Assembly: GCA_964568425.1 (NCBI GenBank)
Contig: CAZMPO010000010.1
Coordinates: 1-64,000 of the forward strand
Reading direction: 5' to 3'
Length of the DNA: 64,000 nt
Source of the DNA: CAKSQF01 sp964568425
GTDB lineage: Bacteria > Bacillota > Clostridia > Oscillospirales > CAG-272
The translations under genes and the position numbers were made by a program. The notes beneath the pieces were generated by a model that worked only from the letters and a program-made list of their open reading frames with translations, was not told the DNA's origin and did no database searches. The first letter of the stretch is position 1. Each line of letters opens with the position of its first letter. Of this stretch, positions 37,487 through 45,281 are shown one piece after another.

Positions 37487-38116
37487 TTATTTCGTGCCGA
37501 AAATACGGTCGCCCGCGTCGCCGAGTCCGGGAAGGATGTAGCAACGGTCGTTGAGTGTCTCGTCGACATGAGCACAGTATATCGTTACATCGGGGTGAGC
37601 CTTCTTGAGTGCCTCGATACCCTGAGGTGCGGCGATCATGCACATGAATTTAATATTCTTTCCGCCGCGTTCTTTTATGAAGTTTATCGCCGCGACCGCC
37701 GATCCGCCTGTTGCGAGCATGGGGTCGGTGACGATGATCTGTCTTTCGGAGATATTGGGAGGAAGCTTGCAGTAATACTCGTGAGGCTGCATTGTGACCT
37801 CATCACGGTAAAGTCCGATGTGTCCAACCTTTGCGGTGGGGACGAGCTCGAGGATGCCCTCGACCATGCCGAGACCTGCACGAAGGATCGGCACAACAGC
37901 CATCTTCGGTCCTGCGAGAACCTTGGTCGTGCATTTGGTGAGCGGAGTCTCGACCTCGATCTCGCTGAGCGGAAGATCGCGAAGCGACTCATAGCTCATG
38001 AACATCGTAACCTCTTTTACAAGCTCACGAAATTCCTTAGACGAGGTGTCCTTACTGCGCATGATCGAAATCTTGTGCTGGATCAGCGGATGATCAAATA
38101 TAACTACGTTTTCCAT
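37487..38116 (-). CDS. upp: Uracil phosphoribosyltransferase
   Basis: 209 residues. Upp makes UMP from uracil and PRPP in pyrimidine salvage. VVIFDHPLIQHKISIMRSKDT, GLGMVEGILELVPTAKVGHI and the PRPP loop VTDPMLATGGSAVAAINFIKE are diagnostic. The start at 38116 follows GAAAGGA; a 48-codon in-frame extension upstream lies in the leader and is not credible. Its mRNA leader is about 187 nt and contains an intrinsic terminator. Confidence 0.97.
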   Translation of the reverse strand: MENVVIFDHPLIQHKISIMRSKDTSSKEFRELVKEVTMFMSYESLRDLPLSEIEVETPLTKCTTKVLAGPKMAVVPILRAGLGMVEGILELVPTAKVGHIGLYRDEVTMQPHEYYCKLPPNISERQIIVTDPMLATGGSAVAAINFIKERGGKNIKFMCMIAAPQGIEALKKAHPDVTIYCAHVDETLNDRCYILPGLGDAGDRIFGTK

Positions 38117-38179
38117 TTTGATTAAAATTCCTTTCTTTGTCCGATATATCGTATAATCCGCCCATGCGGAATAAACGCC

Positions 38180-38206
38180 AAAAAAATACGACAGAAGGAT
38201 CTGTCG
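38180..38206 (-). terminator. Attenuator-like terminator in the upp leader
   Basis: On the minus strand, 7-bp stem (38200-38206 with 38189-38195, 4-nt loop) followed by UA and seven U. It lies about 100 nt after the promoter and 64 nt before the upp start, so readthrough must be allowed for expression. No PyrR-binding consensus was found. Confidence 0.65.
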
Positions 38207-38309
38207 GTCAAGAGAAAAATACAACAGGGTGAAAATCGGCACAAGAGATAATGACATCAAATCTTGCCATTCTCGTCATCATGTCAGTCCCCTCCCTGCC
38301 TTTTTTGTT

Positions 38310-38338
38310 ATTGTATCACATCGGGAGAAAAAAGTCAA
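38310..38338 (-). promoter_or_regulatory. Promoter of upp
   Basis: Minus strand TTGACT (38333-38338), 17-bp spacer, TACAAT (38310-38315). A/T motif TTTTTTGAAAAAA precedes the -35. Confidence 0.8.
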
Positions 38339-38391
38339 TAGTTTTTTCAAAAAAATCGACTTTATCTCCCGATATATTGCTGATTTTCGCT

Positions 38392-39234
38392 TTATCGCAT
38401 GTTACGTTTTAGGGCGGCGACTCGGCAGGCTCGTTTGTAGGCTTCGGTGTAGTAGAGCTCGGGGGGCATCACATCGTAAGGGTCGTTTTCGTGTCTATCC
38501 GGTTTACTCTTTGGAGAGAGCTCGAATGTGAGTGGACCGTCGAAGTGATATTTATTCAGGCGCGAAACTATGCCCGACCAGTCGGCGATACCGTCGAACG
38601 GGAGAAGATGCAGGTCATCATGCCACGTGATATTGCCGTCAAAGTCGCGTATACCGAGGTTATCGTTAAGATGCGTTCCGACGAGTCTGTCACCGTAAAG
38701 TTTCATCATATCGCGTCCTCTGTTATAGCAAAGCTCATGCCCGGTATCCCAGCAGAAGCCGACAGAGTCGTAATCGGCAAGACCCGAGAGGACGGCGTCG
38801 AGATACTCCTCGCCCTCGGTATTTTCAAATCCGAGCTTGACCCCGAGAAGCTCCGCTTCATTGGCAAGTCTTTTGAAATTTTCAACGCCCTCGGGTGTGG
38901 GGATGTGATCATAAAATCCGATAAATGTATGGACGATCATAAGCGGTACATCATATTCAGCGCAGTCGCGAAGGCAATCAAGCAGCTCATCAAGTGCCGC
39001 CTCTGACGCGCTCGACTTTTTCCACATATCCGCCGCCCTACCGAACGGCGCGTGGATCGACTGATAAAAACTACCGACCCGATCAGCCTCGCGTCTGAAC
39101 TCGGCGACAGATCCGACGCCGTTCCAAGGCGAGAAAAAGCCCTCAAAACCGATCTTGCGAAGGAGCGCGATCTGATCCTTCGCGCTTATTTTGGACTCAT
39201 CGCCGAGTCCCATACAAAGCATGCTGTTCCACAT
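38392..39234 (-). CDS. Sugar phosphate isomerase/epimerase family (TIM barrel)
   Basis: About 280 residues of the xylose isomerase-like barrel, not close to the one at 8.9 kb. Metal-site elements: LGFENTEGEE (Glu), GFCWDTGHELC (Asp/His), VGTHLNDNLG (His), and FELSPKS near the end (Glu). The start at 39234 follows AGGGGTGA and avoids overlapping the upstream stop. It is the last gene of a four-gene operon (GNAT, VUT transporter, SDR, isomerase); it and the SDR likely handle the same sugar or polyol. Confidence 0.82.
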   Translation of the reverse strand: MWNSMLCMGLGDESKISAKDQIALLRKIGFEGFFSPWNGVGSVAEFRREADRVGSFYQSIHAPFGRAADMWKKSSASEAALDELLDCLRDCAEYDVPLMIVHTFIGFYDHIPTPEGVENFKRLANEAELLGVKLGFENTEGEEYLDAVLSGLADYDSVGFCWDTGHELCYNRGRDMMKLYGDRLVGTHLNDNLGIRDFDGNITWHDDLHLLPFDGIADWSGIVSRLNKYHFDGPLTFELSPKSKPDRHENDPYDVMPPELYYTEAYKRACRVAALKRNMR

Positions 39235-39239
39235 AAAAA

Positions 39240-39899
39240 TCACCCCTGATCCTTCCAAACAAAATTATAATTTATTGCCTCGCCGCCATCGACGAGGATA
39301 TTCTGTCCTGTGCAAAATTTATTCACGACCGTAAGGAAATACGCCCACTCGGCGATCTCCTCGGGTGTTGCCCACCGTCTGAGCGGTGTTTCGTTCATTA
39401 TTTCATCCCAAAGCATGGGATCGTTCATGACACATTCATTAAGCGGTGTTAAAACGCCGCCCGGGTCAAGGCTATTGCAGGTTGCCCCGTATTTTGCGAC
39501 ACGCATCGCGACATTTTTTGTGTATGACATGACTCCGCCCTTACTTGCGGCGTATTCGGGAAATTCGGCACCCGTATGTCCGCTTGCCGAGCCGATATTC
39601 AGCACCGATCTGATAGACGGCTGCAATGCGAGTTTTTCGGTTATTCGTATCAGTGCTTTGAGGTTGATGTCTATATCATCTTCGTTCTGTGTCCCTGCGT
39701 TATTGATGAGGATCTGTATACCCTCGATATCGGGGATACGATCGATATTTCGTACATCCTCGGTTATATGCGTATAGTTATCGTGATCAAGCGTTGCCTC
39801 TTGTCTGTCGATACCGATGACAGTATGTCCTCTTTGCAGAAAAAGCTCGGCGATCGCTCTGCCGATACCGCGCGATGTGCCGGTTATAACTACCTTCAT
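39240..39899 (-). CDS. Short-chain dehydrogenase/reductase (SDR)
   Basis: 219 residues. TGTSRGIGRAIAELF (NAD(P) binding), NNAGTQ, the catalytic Ser in NIGSASGHTG, YAASKGG (YxxxK) and ILVDGGEAINY place it in the classical SDRs. Its ATG overlaps the stop of the VUT transporter gene by 4 bp. Substrate unknown. Confidence 0.9.
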   Translation of the reverse strand: MKVVITGTSRGIGRAIAELFLQRGHTVIGIDRQEATLDHDNYTHITEDVRNIDRIPDIEGIQILINNAGTQNEDDIDINLKALIRITEKLALQPSIRSVLNIGSASGHTGAEFPEYAASKGGVMSYTKNVAMRVAKYGATCNSLDPGGVLTPLNECVMNDPMLWDEIMNETPLRRWATPEEIAEWAYFLTVVNKFCTGQNILVDGGEAINYNFVWKDQG

Positions 39900-40645
39900 T
39901 TTTCGTTTTTTCCTTTCTCGGATGATATAAATTCAAGATATTCCCTACCGACCTGCTCAGATCTCCATTTTTTTGTTATTTTATAGCCGATCGGCGAAAA
40001 GATGATCTCCATAACAAGCTCGGCGACAGCACCGGTCAAGGAACATGTTGCCGCTTGAAGGACGGTCCAGTGAAATCCATTCCAAAAGTGGGGTGCCATC
40101 ACAACAAAGACAAGCAGTGAAAAAACAAAGTTGTCAAAAAACTGTCCAACAAATGTTGAAACGTAGGTTGAAACGGCATAAGAGAGTCGTCCGTCGGGGT
40201 TATTCTTAAAAAACTTGCCGATCAGGTAATTCAGCGAATTGTTCAGGATCGCCGACAGCAAAAAAGCGATCGTACTTCCGAGCAGGATAAAGCGACTTCC
40301 GCCGAATATTCTATCAAATTCGCTGTAATCCGCCGCATTCGATGGGATGATGCTTGCAACATAAAAAATAGCGCAGGAGAGCAGATTGATCGCGGCGGCG
40401 AGTATCGATATCCTGTTTGATGCGCGCGGTCCGAAATGCTTCGTTATTATATCCATGCACATGAACGACAGCCAAGAGATAAGTATTCCGCCGTCCAGCG
40501 CAAAAAAGTCAAACTGAACGAGTGTCTTGTTTGCGAGGAGATTCATGCATATGACACTGACCACAAAGAGTGTCACGGTCACAGCGGGGATCGATCTCAG
40601 CAGTATTTTGAATGCTTTTATTTCGTATTTTACCCTATTCAACAT
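39896..40645 (-). CDS. VUT family (YhhQ-like) transporter
   Basis: 249 residues with six or so membrane helices. LDGGILISWLSFMCMDIITKHFGPRASNRI resembles the conserved D-G-x-I...D-x-x-T-x-x-F/Y-G core of VUT/YhhQ proteins, which import queuosine precursors in characterised cases. A second signature is SYAVSTYVSTFVGQFFDN. A queuosine-related cargo is plausible because tgt is encoded at 15.7 kb, but this operon context points to sugars, so the substrate is uncertain. Confidence 0.72.
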   Translation of the reverse strand: MLNRVKYEIKAFKILLRSIPAVTVTLFVVSVICMNLLANKTLVQFDFFALDGGILISWLSFMCMDIITKHFGPRASNRISILAAAINLLSCAIFYVASIIPSNAADYSEFDRIFGGSRFILLGSTIAFLLSAILNNSLNYLIGKFFKNNPDGRLSYAVSTYVSTFVGQFFDNFVFSLLVFVVMAPHFWNGFHWTVLQAATCSLTGAVAELVMEIIFSPIGYKITKKWRSEQVGREYLEFISSEKGKNEK

Positions 40646-41195
40646 TGTTTTCCTTCATTTTTTCGTTTATCAATTCGCTGGCATAAAAATCTATATCAAA
40701 CATCCTGCACTCGCCTCTGAAATCAAATCCAAGGCTCTTATACATGTTTGTTGCGGCGATATTTTGCTTTGCGGCAAGCAGATGTATGGCAGGGCACCCG
40801 TTTTCAAAAAGGCAGCAGATCAAAGCCTTTGCCATATCTTTTGCTATCCCGCGCCGCCGACTATCGGGCGAAACGCCAAGTCTTGTCATCTCAAGAGCAT
40901 CCGGGCGTTGATATTTCCAAAGATCAAGATCCGAGAGTTCGCTCTCGGGTGCGACTGACACAGTCCCGACAACTCTGCCGTTTTCCTCAAGAACAAACAG
41001 TCGATCGGCGCCAAGATCATTTGAGGCGTCATCGATCGTGGGATAAAACTCGTTCCATGTCGTGCCGTCGCCTCTTTTGGCACTGCTCTTGTAAATATCG
41101 GAAACCGCAGTTATGTCGCCATATCGCGCACTGCGAAATATCCGCCCGTCCGCGAGAGTGAGACATATTTTTGATTCGTTCGAACACTCATTCAT
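40635..41195 (-). CDS. GNAT family N-acetyltransferase
   Basis: 186 residues. LEENGRVVGTVSVAP, LGVSPDSRRRGIAKDMAKAL (the acetyl-CoA pyrophosphate loop R/Q-x2-G-x-G/A) and AATNMYKSLGF are typical of GNAT enzymes. It is the first gene of the operon, behind its own promoter, and overlaps the transporter gene by 11 bp. The substrate is unknown. Confidence 0.88.
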   Translation of the reverse strand: MNECSNESKICLTLADGRIFRSARYGDITAVSDIYKSSAKRGDGTTWNEFYPTIDDASNDLGADRLFVLEENGRVVGTVSVAPESELSDLDLWKYQRPDALEMTRLGVSPDSRRRGIAKDMAKALICCLFENGCPAIHLLAAKQNIAATNMYKSLGFDFRGECRMFDIDFYASELINEKMKENNVE

Positions 41196-41220
41196 TGTCT
41201 ATCCTCTTTTCTCAAATGAT

Positions 41221-41249
41221 ATTATAGCATATTTTGGAAAAGTTTGCAA
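41221..41249 (-). promoter_or_regulatory. Promoter of the GNAT-VUT-SDR-isomerase operon
   Basis: Minus strand TTGCAA (41244-41249), 17-bp spacer, TATAAT (41221-41226). Confidence 0.78.
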
Positions 41250-41317
41250 CTAAAGCAACGATTTTTTGAATATCCCCGATAAAACTCGAATAAACTGATC
41301 TAAAAAGGGGGATTTTC

Positions 41318-41842
41318 ATGAAAAGCTCTCTCAAGCTTTGGCAGTTTGTCGGATTTGCGATAACAACATTTTCGGGCACTTTATTCCACTTTCTTTACGA
41401 AATTTCGGGAAATTCACCGATTGCCGCGATCATTTCGGGCGTCAATGAATCAACATGGGAACACATGAAGCTTTTGTTCTTTCCTATGTTCGCCTTTGCA
41501 ATTGTCGAGCGCATTTTTCTGAAAGATGTGGGTGGATTTTGGCGCATAAAGTTCTCGGGGATATGTCTTGGGCTTTCGCTTATACCGTTGATCTTTTACA
41601 CATACAACGGTGTTATCGGAAGATCGCCCGATGCTGTCAACATAGCGATCTTTTATATTGCCGCCCTTACTTCATATATTTGTGAAACAAAGCTCATGAT
41701 AAAGGGTGATACAAAATGCACGCATAACAGAGCGGCATTTGTCATGCTTTGTCTGATCGCGCTCTCGTTTGTGATATTCACCTTCCGTACACCGAAGTTC
41801 GCGATATTCAAAGATCCGATAACAGGCGGATACGGGGTATAA
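41318..41842 (+). CDS. DUF6512-like membrane protein
   Basis: 174 residues with about five membrane helices (first about 8-26). SGVNESTWEHMKLLFFPMF is the most conserved-looking segment and matches a family of small Firmicute membrane proteins annotated DUF6512. Function unknown. It has a good AAGGGGG site, its own upstream region, and its stop abuts the convergent GH127 gene by 4 bp with no terminator between. Confidence 0.65.
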   Translation: MKSSLKLWQFVGFAITTFSGTLFHFLYEISGNSPIAAIISGVNESTWEHMKLLFFPMFAFAIVERIFLKDVGGFWRIKFSGICLGLSLIPLIFYTYNGVIGRSPDAVNIAIFYIAALTSYICETKLMIKGDTKCTHNRAAFVMLCLIALSFVIFTFRTPKFAIFKDPITGGYGV

Positions 41843-41846
41843 AGAT

Positions 41847-43787
41847 TTACTTAGTGTCTATCCATGCGGCGATCCTATCGTCATTTTGCCATGTCTTTCC
41901 TGCGGATGCGTAATCTACAAGTGTCACGCTTCTACCGATCTTCAGCGGAATCTCGACGGCGATCGTATGAGGCTCGGGAATGTCGACACATTTTGCATTT
42001 TGAACAGGCAAATCGAAGTCAAACGGTCTGTCAACATCGTACCCGAGCTTCTCCGAGGCGGCAAGCACGAGCGGTCCGCGATGAAAGGCAATTCGTGATC
42101 TCGCGCTCGGATCTTCTTGAACATATGTCGGAACGATATAGTCCTCTTGCCAAACAACCTTATTCATGAGAATATCATGGTCGTAGCTTACGGGTCTTTC
42201 GGTTCTGATGCTCATATCAAGCTCAAGCTCGACCGTATCTCCGACGCTCCAGGCTCTTTCTATCTTGATATACCCCTTTTGTGCATCTATTGACTTGCCG
42301 CAGACCTTAACTTTGGTATTTTCGCTCCAGGACGGATTGCGAAAGATCAGCGAAAAGGGCTCGTCGGTCGTTGAGGCAACACAAACAGATATCCTGCCGT
42401 CTCGCGGATAATCGGTATCGATCAGAAGGGACAATTCTTTCCCCGAGGGCAAGGTCAGATCTATCTTCCCTTTTTCGTAGAAATTGATCACCACTCCGTT
42501 TGGTGACATCATAACAGCCATACGCGAGACAAGACCGACGCCTGCCGAACCGATACAGGCGCAACAACCATAATATCGAAGATCGGGCATGAGAAGAAGT
42601 CCGCCGACGCCGTTTCCTCTTTTGCCGAGAGTCAACGGGCTGTAGCTGTCAAAGCAAAGCGGCTCGATCACCGCCTGCGGATATGTGGCGGAAATTGCGG
42701 AATCTATGGAATCCTCTGTATTAAGAGCACCAAGATAGGCATTGTAAAACGAGATCTCAAAAGCATCTGCGTATTTTGAGTCACCCGTAAGCAATGTCAT
42801 TTGCTCGAAAAACTTCATCAGCGTGACGGTAACACAGGTCTCCTGCATGATCTTTTCATTATCAGAGCTTGCCTGCCGCACGGTCGAGTGGTCGAAAAGC
42901 TCATGGGTGCATCCACTGCTGCCGATGATCGTAAAATCGGTTTCGAGCAGTCTTGTCGCGTAATTGACGAGTGCCTCTTTATGCCATGGTATCCGCTTCA
43001 CACGATAGTATTCGAGCAGTCCTTCAAAGCAGGATGTCATTTCGTAGGCTTTCGTTATGGGATATTGATAGGGCGAGAGCTTGTTCTCGTAGGCAAGCCT
43101 GAAAATATTTGCGACAGATGTTCCGCCCTCGCTTACGATATAATCGGCAAACGCCAGATATTTTTCATCCTGCGTTATGTTATAAAGTCTGACTATCGGT
43201 TCGAGGACAGATGATGAATTGAGTCCCCGCCAGTTGGATGTTGCCTTTGTGATCGGCTTTTTGCCGTCGGAGATCGGTCCGATCTTTGAGATAAGATAGT
43301 CGGCTTGTGAAGAGAGCGAGTTAACTATCATGTCCGCAAGTTTCTCATCGTCGCAGATCTCAAGGAAGTACTGCATTCCGAGCATGACATATTTTCTGCA
43401 CCATATATCCCAGCCGCAAAGCTCATTATCTTTGCCGTATGTGCTGATCGCGCCGTTATCATCCGCGCAGTCGAGTATATCAACGATCGCTCCACGAAGG
43501 ACGTTATAGAGTTCACTGTTTTTGGTATAGCCGAATACGAAGCAGGCGCCGCGCATCATTTTACCGAAATATTCACCCCGCCAGCCGAAATTGCCCGAGT
43601 CCGACTTTATCCTGAACTGTGTGACGAACCGTTTCCACAGATCGGTGTCAAGAAGCTGTCTTTTCTCGACAAATTTTGCCGCACTATCGGCAAGCCCCTC
43701 GAAGTGGCATGTTGCATCTGCTCTGTTAAATTTGTCGGAGCGGTCGACAATGTAATTTGCTCTTTTTATCTCACTAAACGCTCGCAT
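41847..43787 (-). CDS. Glycoside hydrolase family 127 (beta-L-arabinofuranosidase type)
   Basis: 646 residues. The (alpha/alpha)6 barrel followed by a beta-sandwich is recognised from ITKATSNWRGLNSSSV, SCFEGLLEYYRV, and above all the zinc-cysteine catalytic set: IMQETCVTVTLMKF supplies the Glu-x-Cys pair and YYGCCACIGSAG the two adjacent Cys. In HypBA1 one of these cysteines is the nucleophile in retaining cleavage of beta-L-arabinofuranosides of plant hydroxyproline-rich glycans. No signal peptide, so it works on imported oligosaccharides. The start at 43787 follows AAAGGTG. The tRNA-Arg gene lies just upstream, so readthrough may contribute. Confidence 0.92.
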   Translation of the reverse strand: MRAFSEIKRANYIVDRSDKFNRADATCHFEGLADSAAKFVEKRQLLDTDLWKRFVTQFRIKSDSGNFGWRGEYFGKMMRGACFVFGYTKNSELYNVLRGAIVDILDCADDNGAISTYGKDNELCGWDIWCRKYVMLGMQYFLEICDDEKLADMIVNSLSSQADYLISKIGPISDGKKPITKATSNWRGLNSSSVLEPIVRLYNITQDEKYLAFADYIVSEGGTSVANIFRLAYENKLSPYQYPITKAYEMTSCFEGLLEYYRVKRIPWHKEALVNYATRLLETDFTIIGSSGCTHELFDHSTVRQASSDNEKIMQETCVTVTLMKFFEQMTLLTGDSKYADAFEISFYNAYLGALNTEDSIDSAISATYPQAVIEPLCFDSYSPLTLGKRGNGVGGLLLMPDLRYYGCCACIGSAGVGLVSRMAVMMSPNGVVINFYEKGKIDLTLPSGKELSLLIDTDYPRDGRISVCVASTTDEPFSLIFRNPSWSENTKVKVCGKSIDAQKGYIKIERAWSVGDTVELELDMSIRTERPVSYDHDILMNKVVWQEDYIVPTYVQEDPSARSRIAFHRGPLVLAASEKLGYDVDRPFDFDLPVQNAKCVDIPEPHTIAVEIPLKIGRSVTLVDYASAGKTWQNDDRIAAWIDTK

Positions 43788-43821
43788 TGTATTCACCTTT
43801 TCGTTCTTTGCTTAAATACAG

Positions 43822-43848
43822 AAAAAAGCACACCGAGGTGTGCTTTAT
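43822..43848 (-). terminator. Terminator of tRNA-Arg
   Basis: Minus strand AAAGCACACC/GGTGTGCTTTTTT hairpin directly after the tRNA 3' end. Confidence 0.85.
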
Positions 43849-43849
43849 T

Positions 43850-43927
43850 TGGCCCACCCTGAGGGATTCGAACCCTCGACCAACGGAATCGGAATCCGGT
43901 ACTCTATCCGGGCTGAGCTAAGGATGG
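43850..43927 (-). tRNA. tRNA-Arg (anticodon CCG)
   Basis: 78 nt on the minus strand with encoded CCA. Acceptor stem CCATCCT/AGGGTGG with one G-U pair, D-arm GCTC...GAGT, anticodon loop TTCCGAT giving CCG, T-arm GAGGG TTCGAAT CCCTC. The 27-43 pair is a C-U mismatch. Reads CGG codons. Confidence 0.93.
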
Positions 43928-43937
43928 ACACATGCGC

Positions 43938-43966
43938 ATTATAACATATTTTTCATCTAAAGTCAA
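43938..43966 (-). promoter_or_regulatory. Promoter of tRNA-Arg
   Basis: Minus strand TTGACT (43961-43966), 17-bp spacer, TATAAT (43938-43943). Confidence 0.85.
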
Positions 43967-43995
43967 GTAAATGTCGACTTTTTTTCAAAAAACTC

Positions 43996-44024
43996 TTGAT
44001 TTTTTTGAAAACATGTGGTATAAT
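43996..44024 (+). promoter_or_regulatory. Promoter of tRNA-Leu
   Basis: TTGATT (43996-44001), 17-bp spacer, TATAAT (44019-44024), divergent from the tRNA-Arg promoter. Confidence 0.85.
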
Positions 44025-44040
44025 GTCTATCGTGACAGAC

Positions 44041-44127
44041 GCCGGTGTGTTGGAATTGGCAGACGAGGTGGACTCAAAATCCATTGGTAGCGATACCGTG
44101 CGGGTTCGACCCCCGCCACCGGCACCA
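44041..44127 (+). tRNA. tRNA-Leu (anticodon CAA)
   Basis: 87 nt including CCA. Acceptor GCCGGTG/CACCGGC, anticodon loop CTCAAAA giving CAA, a long variable arm, and T-arm GCGGG TTCGACC CCCGC. Reads UUG. Confidence 0.95.
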
Positions 44128-44160
44128 TAAAAAAGCACTTGCATTCGCAAGTGCTTTTTT
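44128..44160 (+). terminator. Terminator of tRNA-Leu
   Basis: AAAAAAGCACTTGC/GCAAGTGCTTTTTT hairpin with a 4-nt loop right after the CCA. Confidence 0.88.
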
Positions 44161-44242
44161 AAATGAAACGCGCCTGTTGGCGCATGAAAAATGAAGCAGG
44201 GCTTCGCCCTGTGAAGCAAGCCTTCGGCTTATGAAAATGGGA
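44161..44242 (+). repeat. 82-bp hairpin repeat, copy 1
   Basis: Direct repeat of 44397-44478, with only three base differences seen. It holds three small hairpins: GCGCC/GGCGC, AGGGC/GCCCT and AAGCC/GGCTT, the latter two with TTC loops. After it (44243-44310) come more palindromic bits with GCTTCAT units. It resembles a short dispersed intergenic repeat rather than a gene. Confidence 0.85.
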
Positions 44243-44396
44243 AAGCGCGCTTTGCTTCATGGCGAATGCCGCTTCATGGCGCAGCTGCTTCATTTTTCAT
44301 TTATTCTTTCATTTATCGATAAATAAAAAGAGAGAAGCTTATATAAAGCAAAGGTGCCATGTCTGTCATTTGATCGATAATCCCACCAAACAGAGG

Positions 44397-44478
44397 AAAT
44401 GAAGCGCGCCTGTTGGCGCATGAAGAATGAAGCAGGGCTTCGCCCTGTGAAGCAAGCCTTCGGCTTATGAAAATGGGA
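44397..44478 (+). repeat. 82-bp hairpin repeat, copy 2
   Basis: Second copy in the same orientation, 236 bp on. Between the copies (44311-44396) lies unique A/T-rich sequence. No gene is supported in 44128-44654. Confidence 0.85.
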
Positions 44479-44585
44479 GAGTAAGTCAAAAGCGTTCCCA
44501 TGAGAGATCACTTTTATCACAGGTAGCTTTGTGAAGTCAAGACATCAAAAAAAGAACAAAGTCGGATATTTTTTTCGAAAAGTAC

Positions 44586-44614
44586 TTGAAATTTGTAAAA
44601 AAATGATATATAAT
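44586..44614 (+). promoter_or_regulatory. Promoter of the SGNH hydrolase gene
   Basis: TTGAAA (44586-44591), 17-bp spacer, TATAAT (44609-44614), with a T-run/GAAAA tract just upstream of the -35. Confidence 0.82.
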
Positions 44615-44654
44615 ATGAGCAGTGAGATCACACAAAACCGAAAGGATGATGAAA

Positions 44655-45224
44655 ATGAAGATTTTAATGCTCGGAAACAGTTTTACATTTTTCAACGACA
44701 TGCCGGACACTCTCGCAGAGATCAGTGGGCACGAGGTAACACAGCACACGCAGGGAGGCGCGTATCTTGACATGCTTCTCGACAAGGAGACCGATTACGG
44801 CAAAAAGACCTATGAGCTTCTCGACAAGAGCCACGGCTGGGACATCGTCGTTCTCCAAGAGCAAAGCAATGCTCCGATAACCCAAAAAGAACGCTTTATG
44901 AGTGCAGTAGACAAGCTTTGCGACATGATACGCTCGATTGGCGCGCGCCCGATGCTCTATGCGACATGGGCTTACGAAAGCGACGGCAAGGAGCTTCACG
45001 CTCTCGGATACGAATACGATGACATGTTCGAGAAGATGTACAACTCTTATCACGAAGCGGCAGAAAAGAATGGTGCCCTGATCGCGGATGTCGGAAAGGC
45101 ATTTCATGATGCCGGAACGGATGCAGGATTGTACGATCCCGACAGCTACCATCCGAGTGCAAAAGGCTCTTATCTTGCGGCAGAGGTCATAAAGAAAGCG
45201 ATATCCGACGCAAAGATCGACTAA
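44655..45224 (+). CDS. SGNH/GDSL-type hydrolase (DUF4886-like)
   Basis: 189 residues. MLGNSFTFFND holds the nucleophile Ser of block I in the GNSxT form typical of DUF4886; VVLQEQSNAP is the middle block; DPDSYHPSAKGSYLAAEVI is block V with the catalytic Asp and His. No signal peptide. Likely a small ester hydrolase on acylated sugars. The ATG at 44655 is well spaced from AAAGGA; three closer or earlier in-frame ATGs are less suitable. Confidence 0.83.
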   Translation: MKILMLGNSFTFFNDMPDTLAEISGHEVTQHTQGGAYLDMLLDKETDYGKKTYELLDKSHGWDIVVLQEQSNAPITQKERFMSAVDKLCDMIRSIGARPMLYATWAYESDGKELHALGYEYDDMFEKMYNSYHEAAEKNGALIADVGKAFHDAGTDAGLYDPDSYHPSAKGSYLAAEVIKKAISDAKID

Positions 45225-45235
45225 GACTAAAAAGC

Positions 45236-45277
45236 AAACTCAACCCTTGATCTCTCAAGAGTTGAGTTTGTTTTTTT
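45236..45277 (+). terminator. Terminator between SGNH gene and the DUF5050-type gene
   Basis: CAAACTCAACCCTTGA... pairs with ...CAAGAGTTGAGTTTG, followed by seven T. Lies between convergent genes. Confidence 0.75.
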
Positions 45278-45281
45278 AATA

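Noticed and set aside
38207..38303. Known riboswitch (purine, PRPP/ykkC, preQ1) or PyrR site in the upp leader
   Set aside because: None of their conserved cores could be matched by eye; kept only as an attenuator of unknown type.
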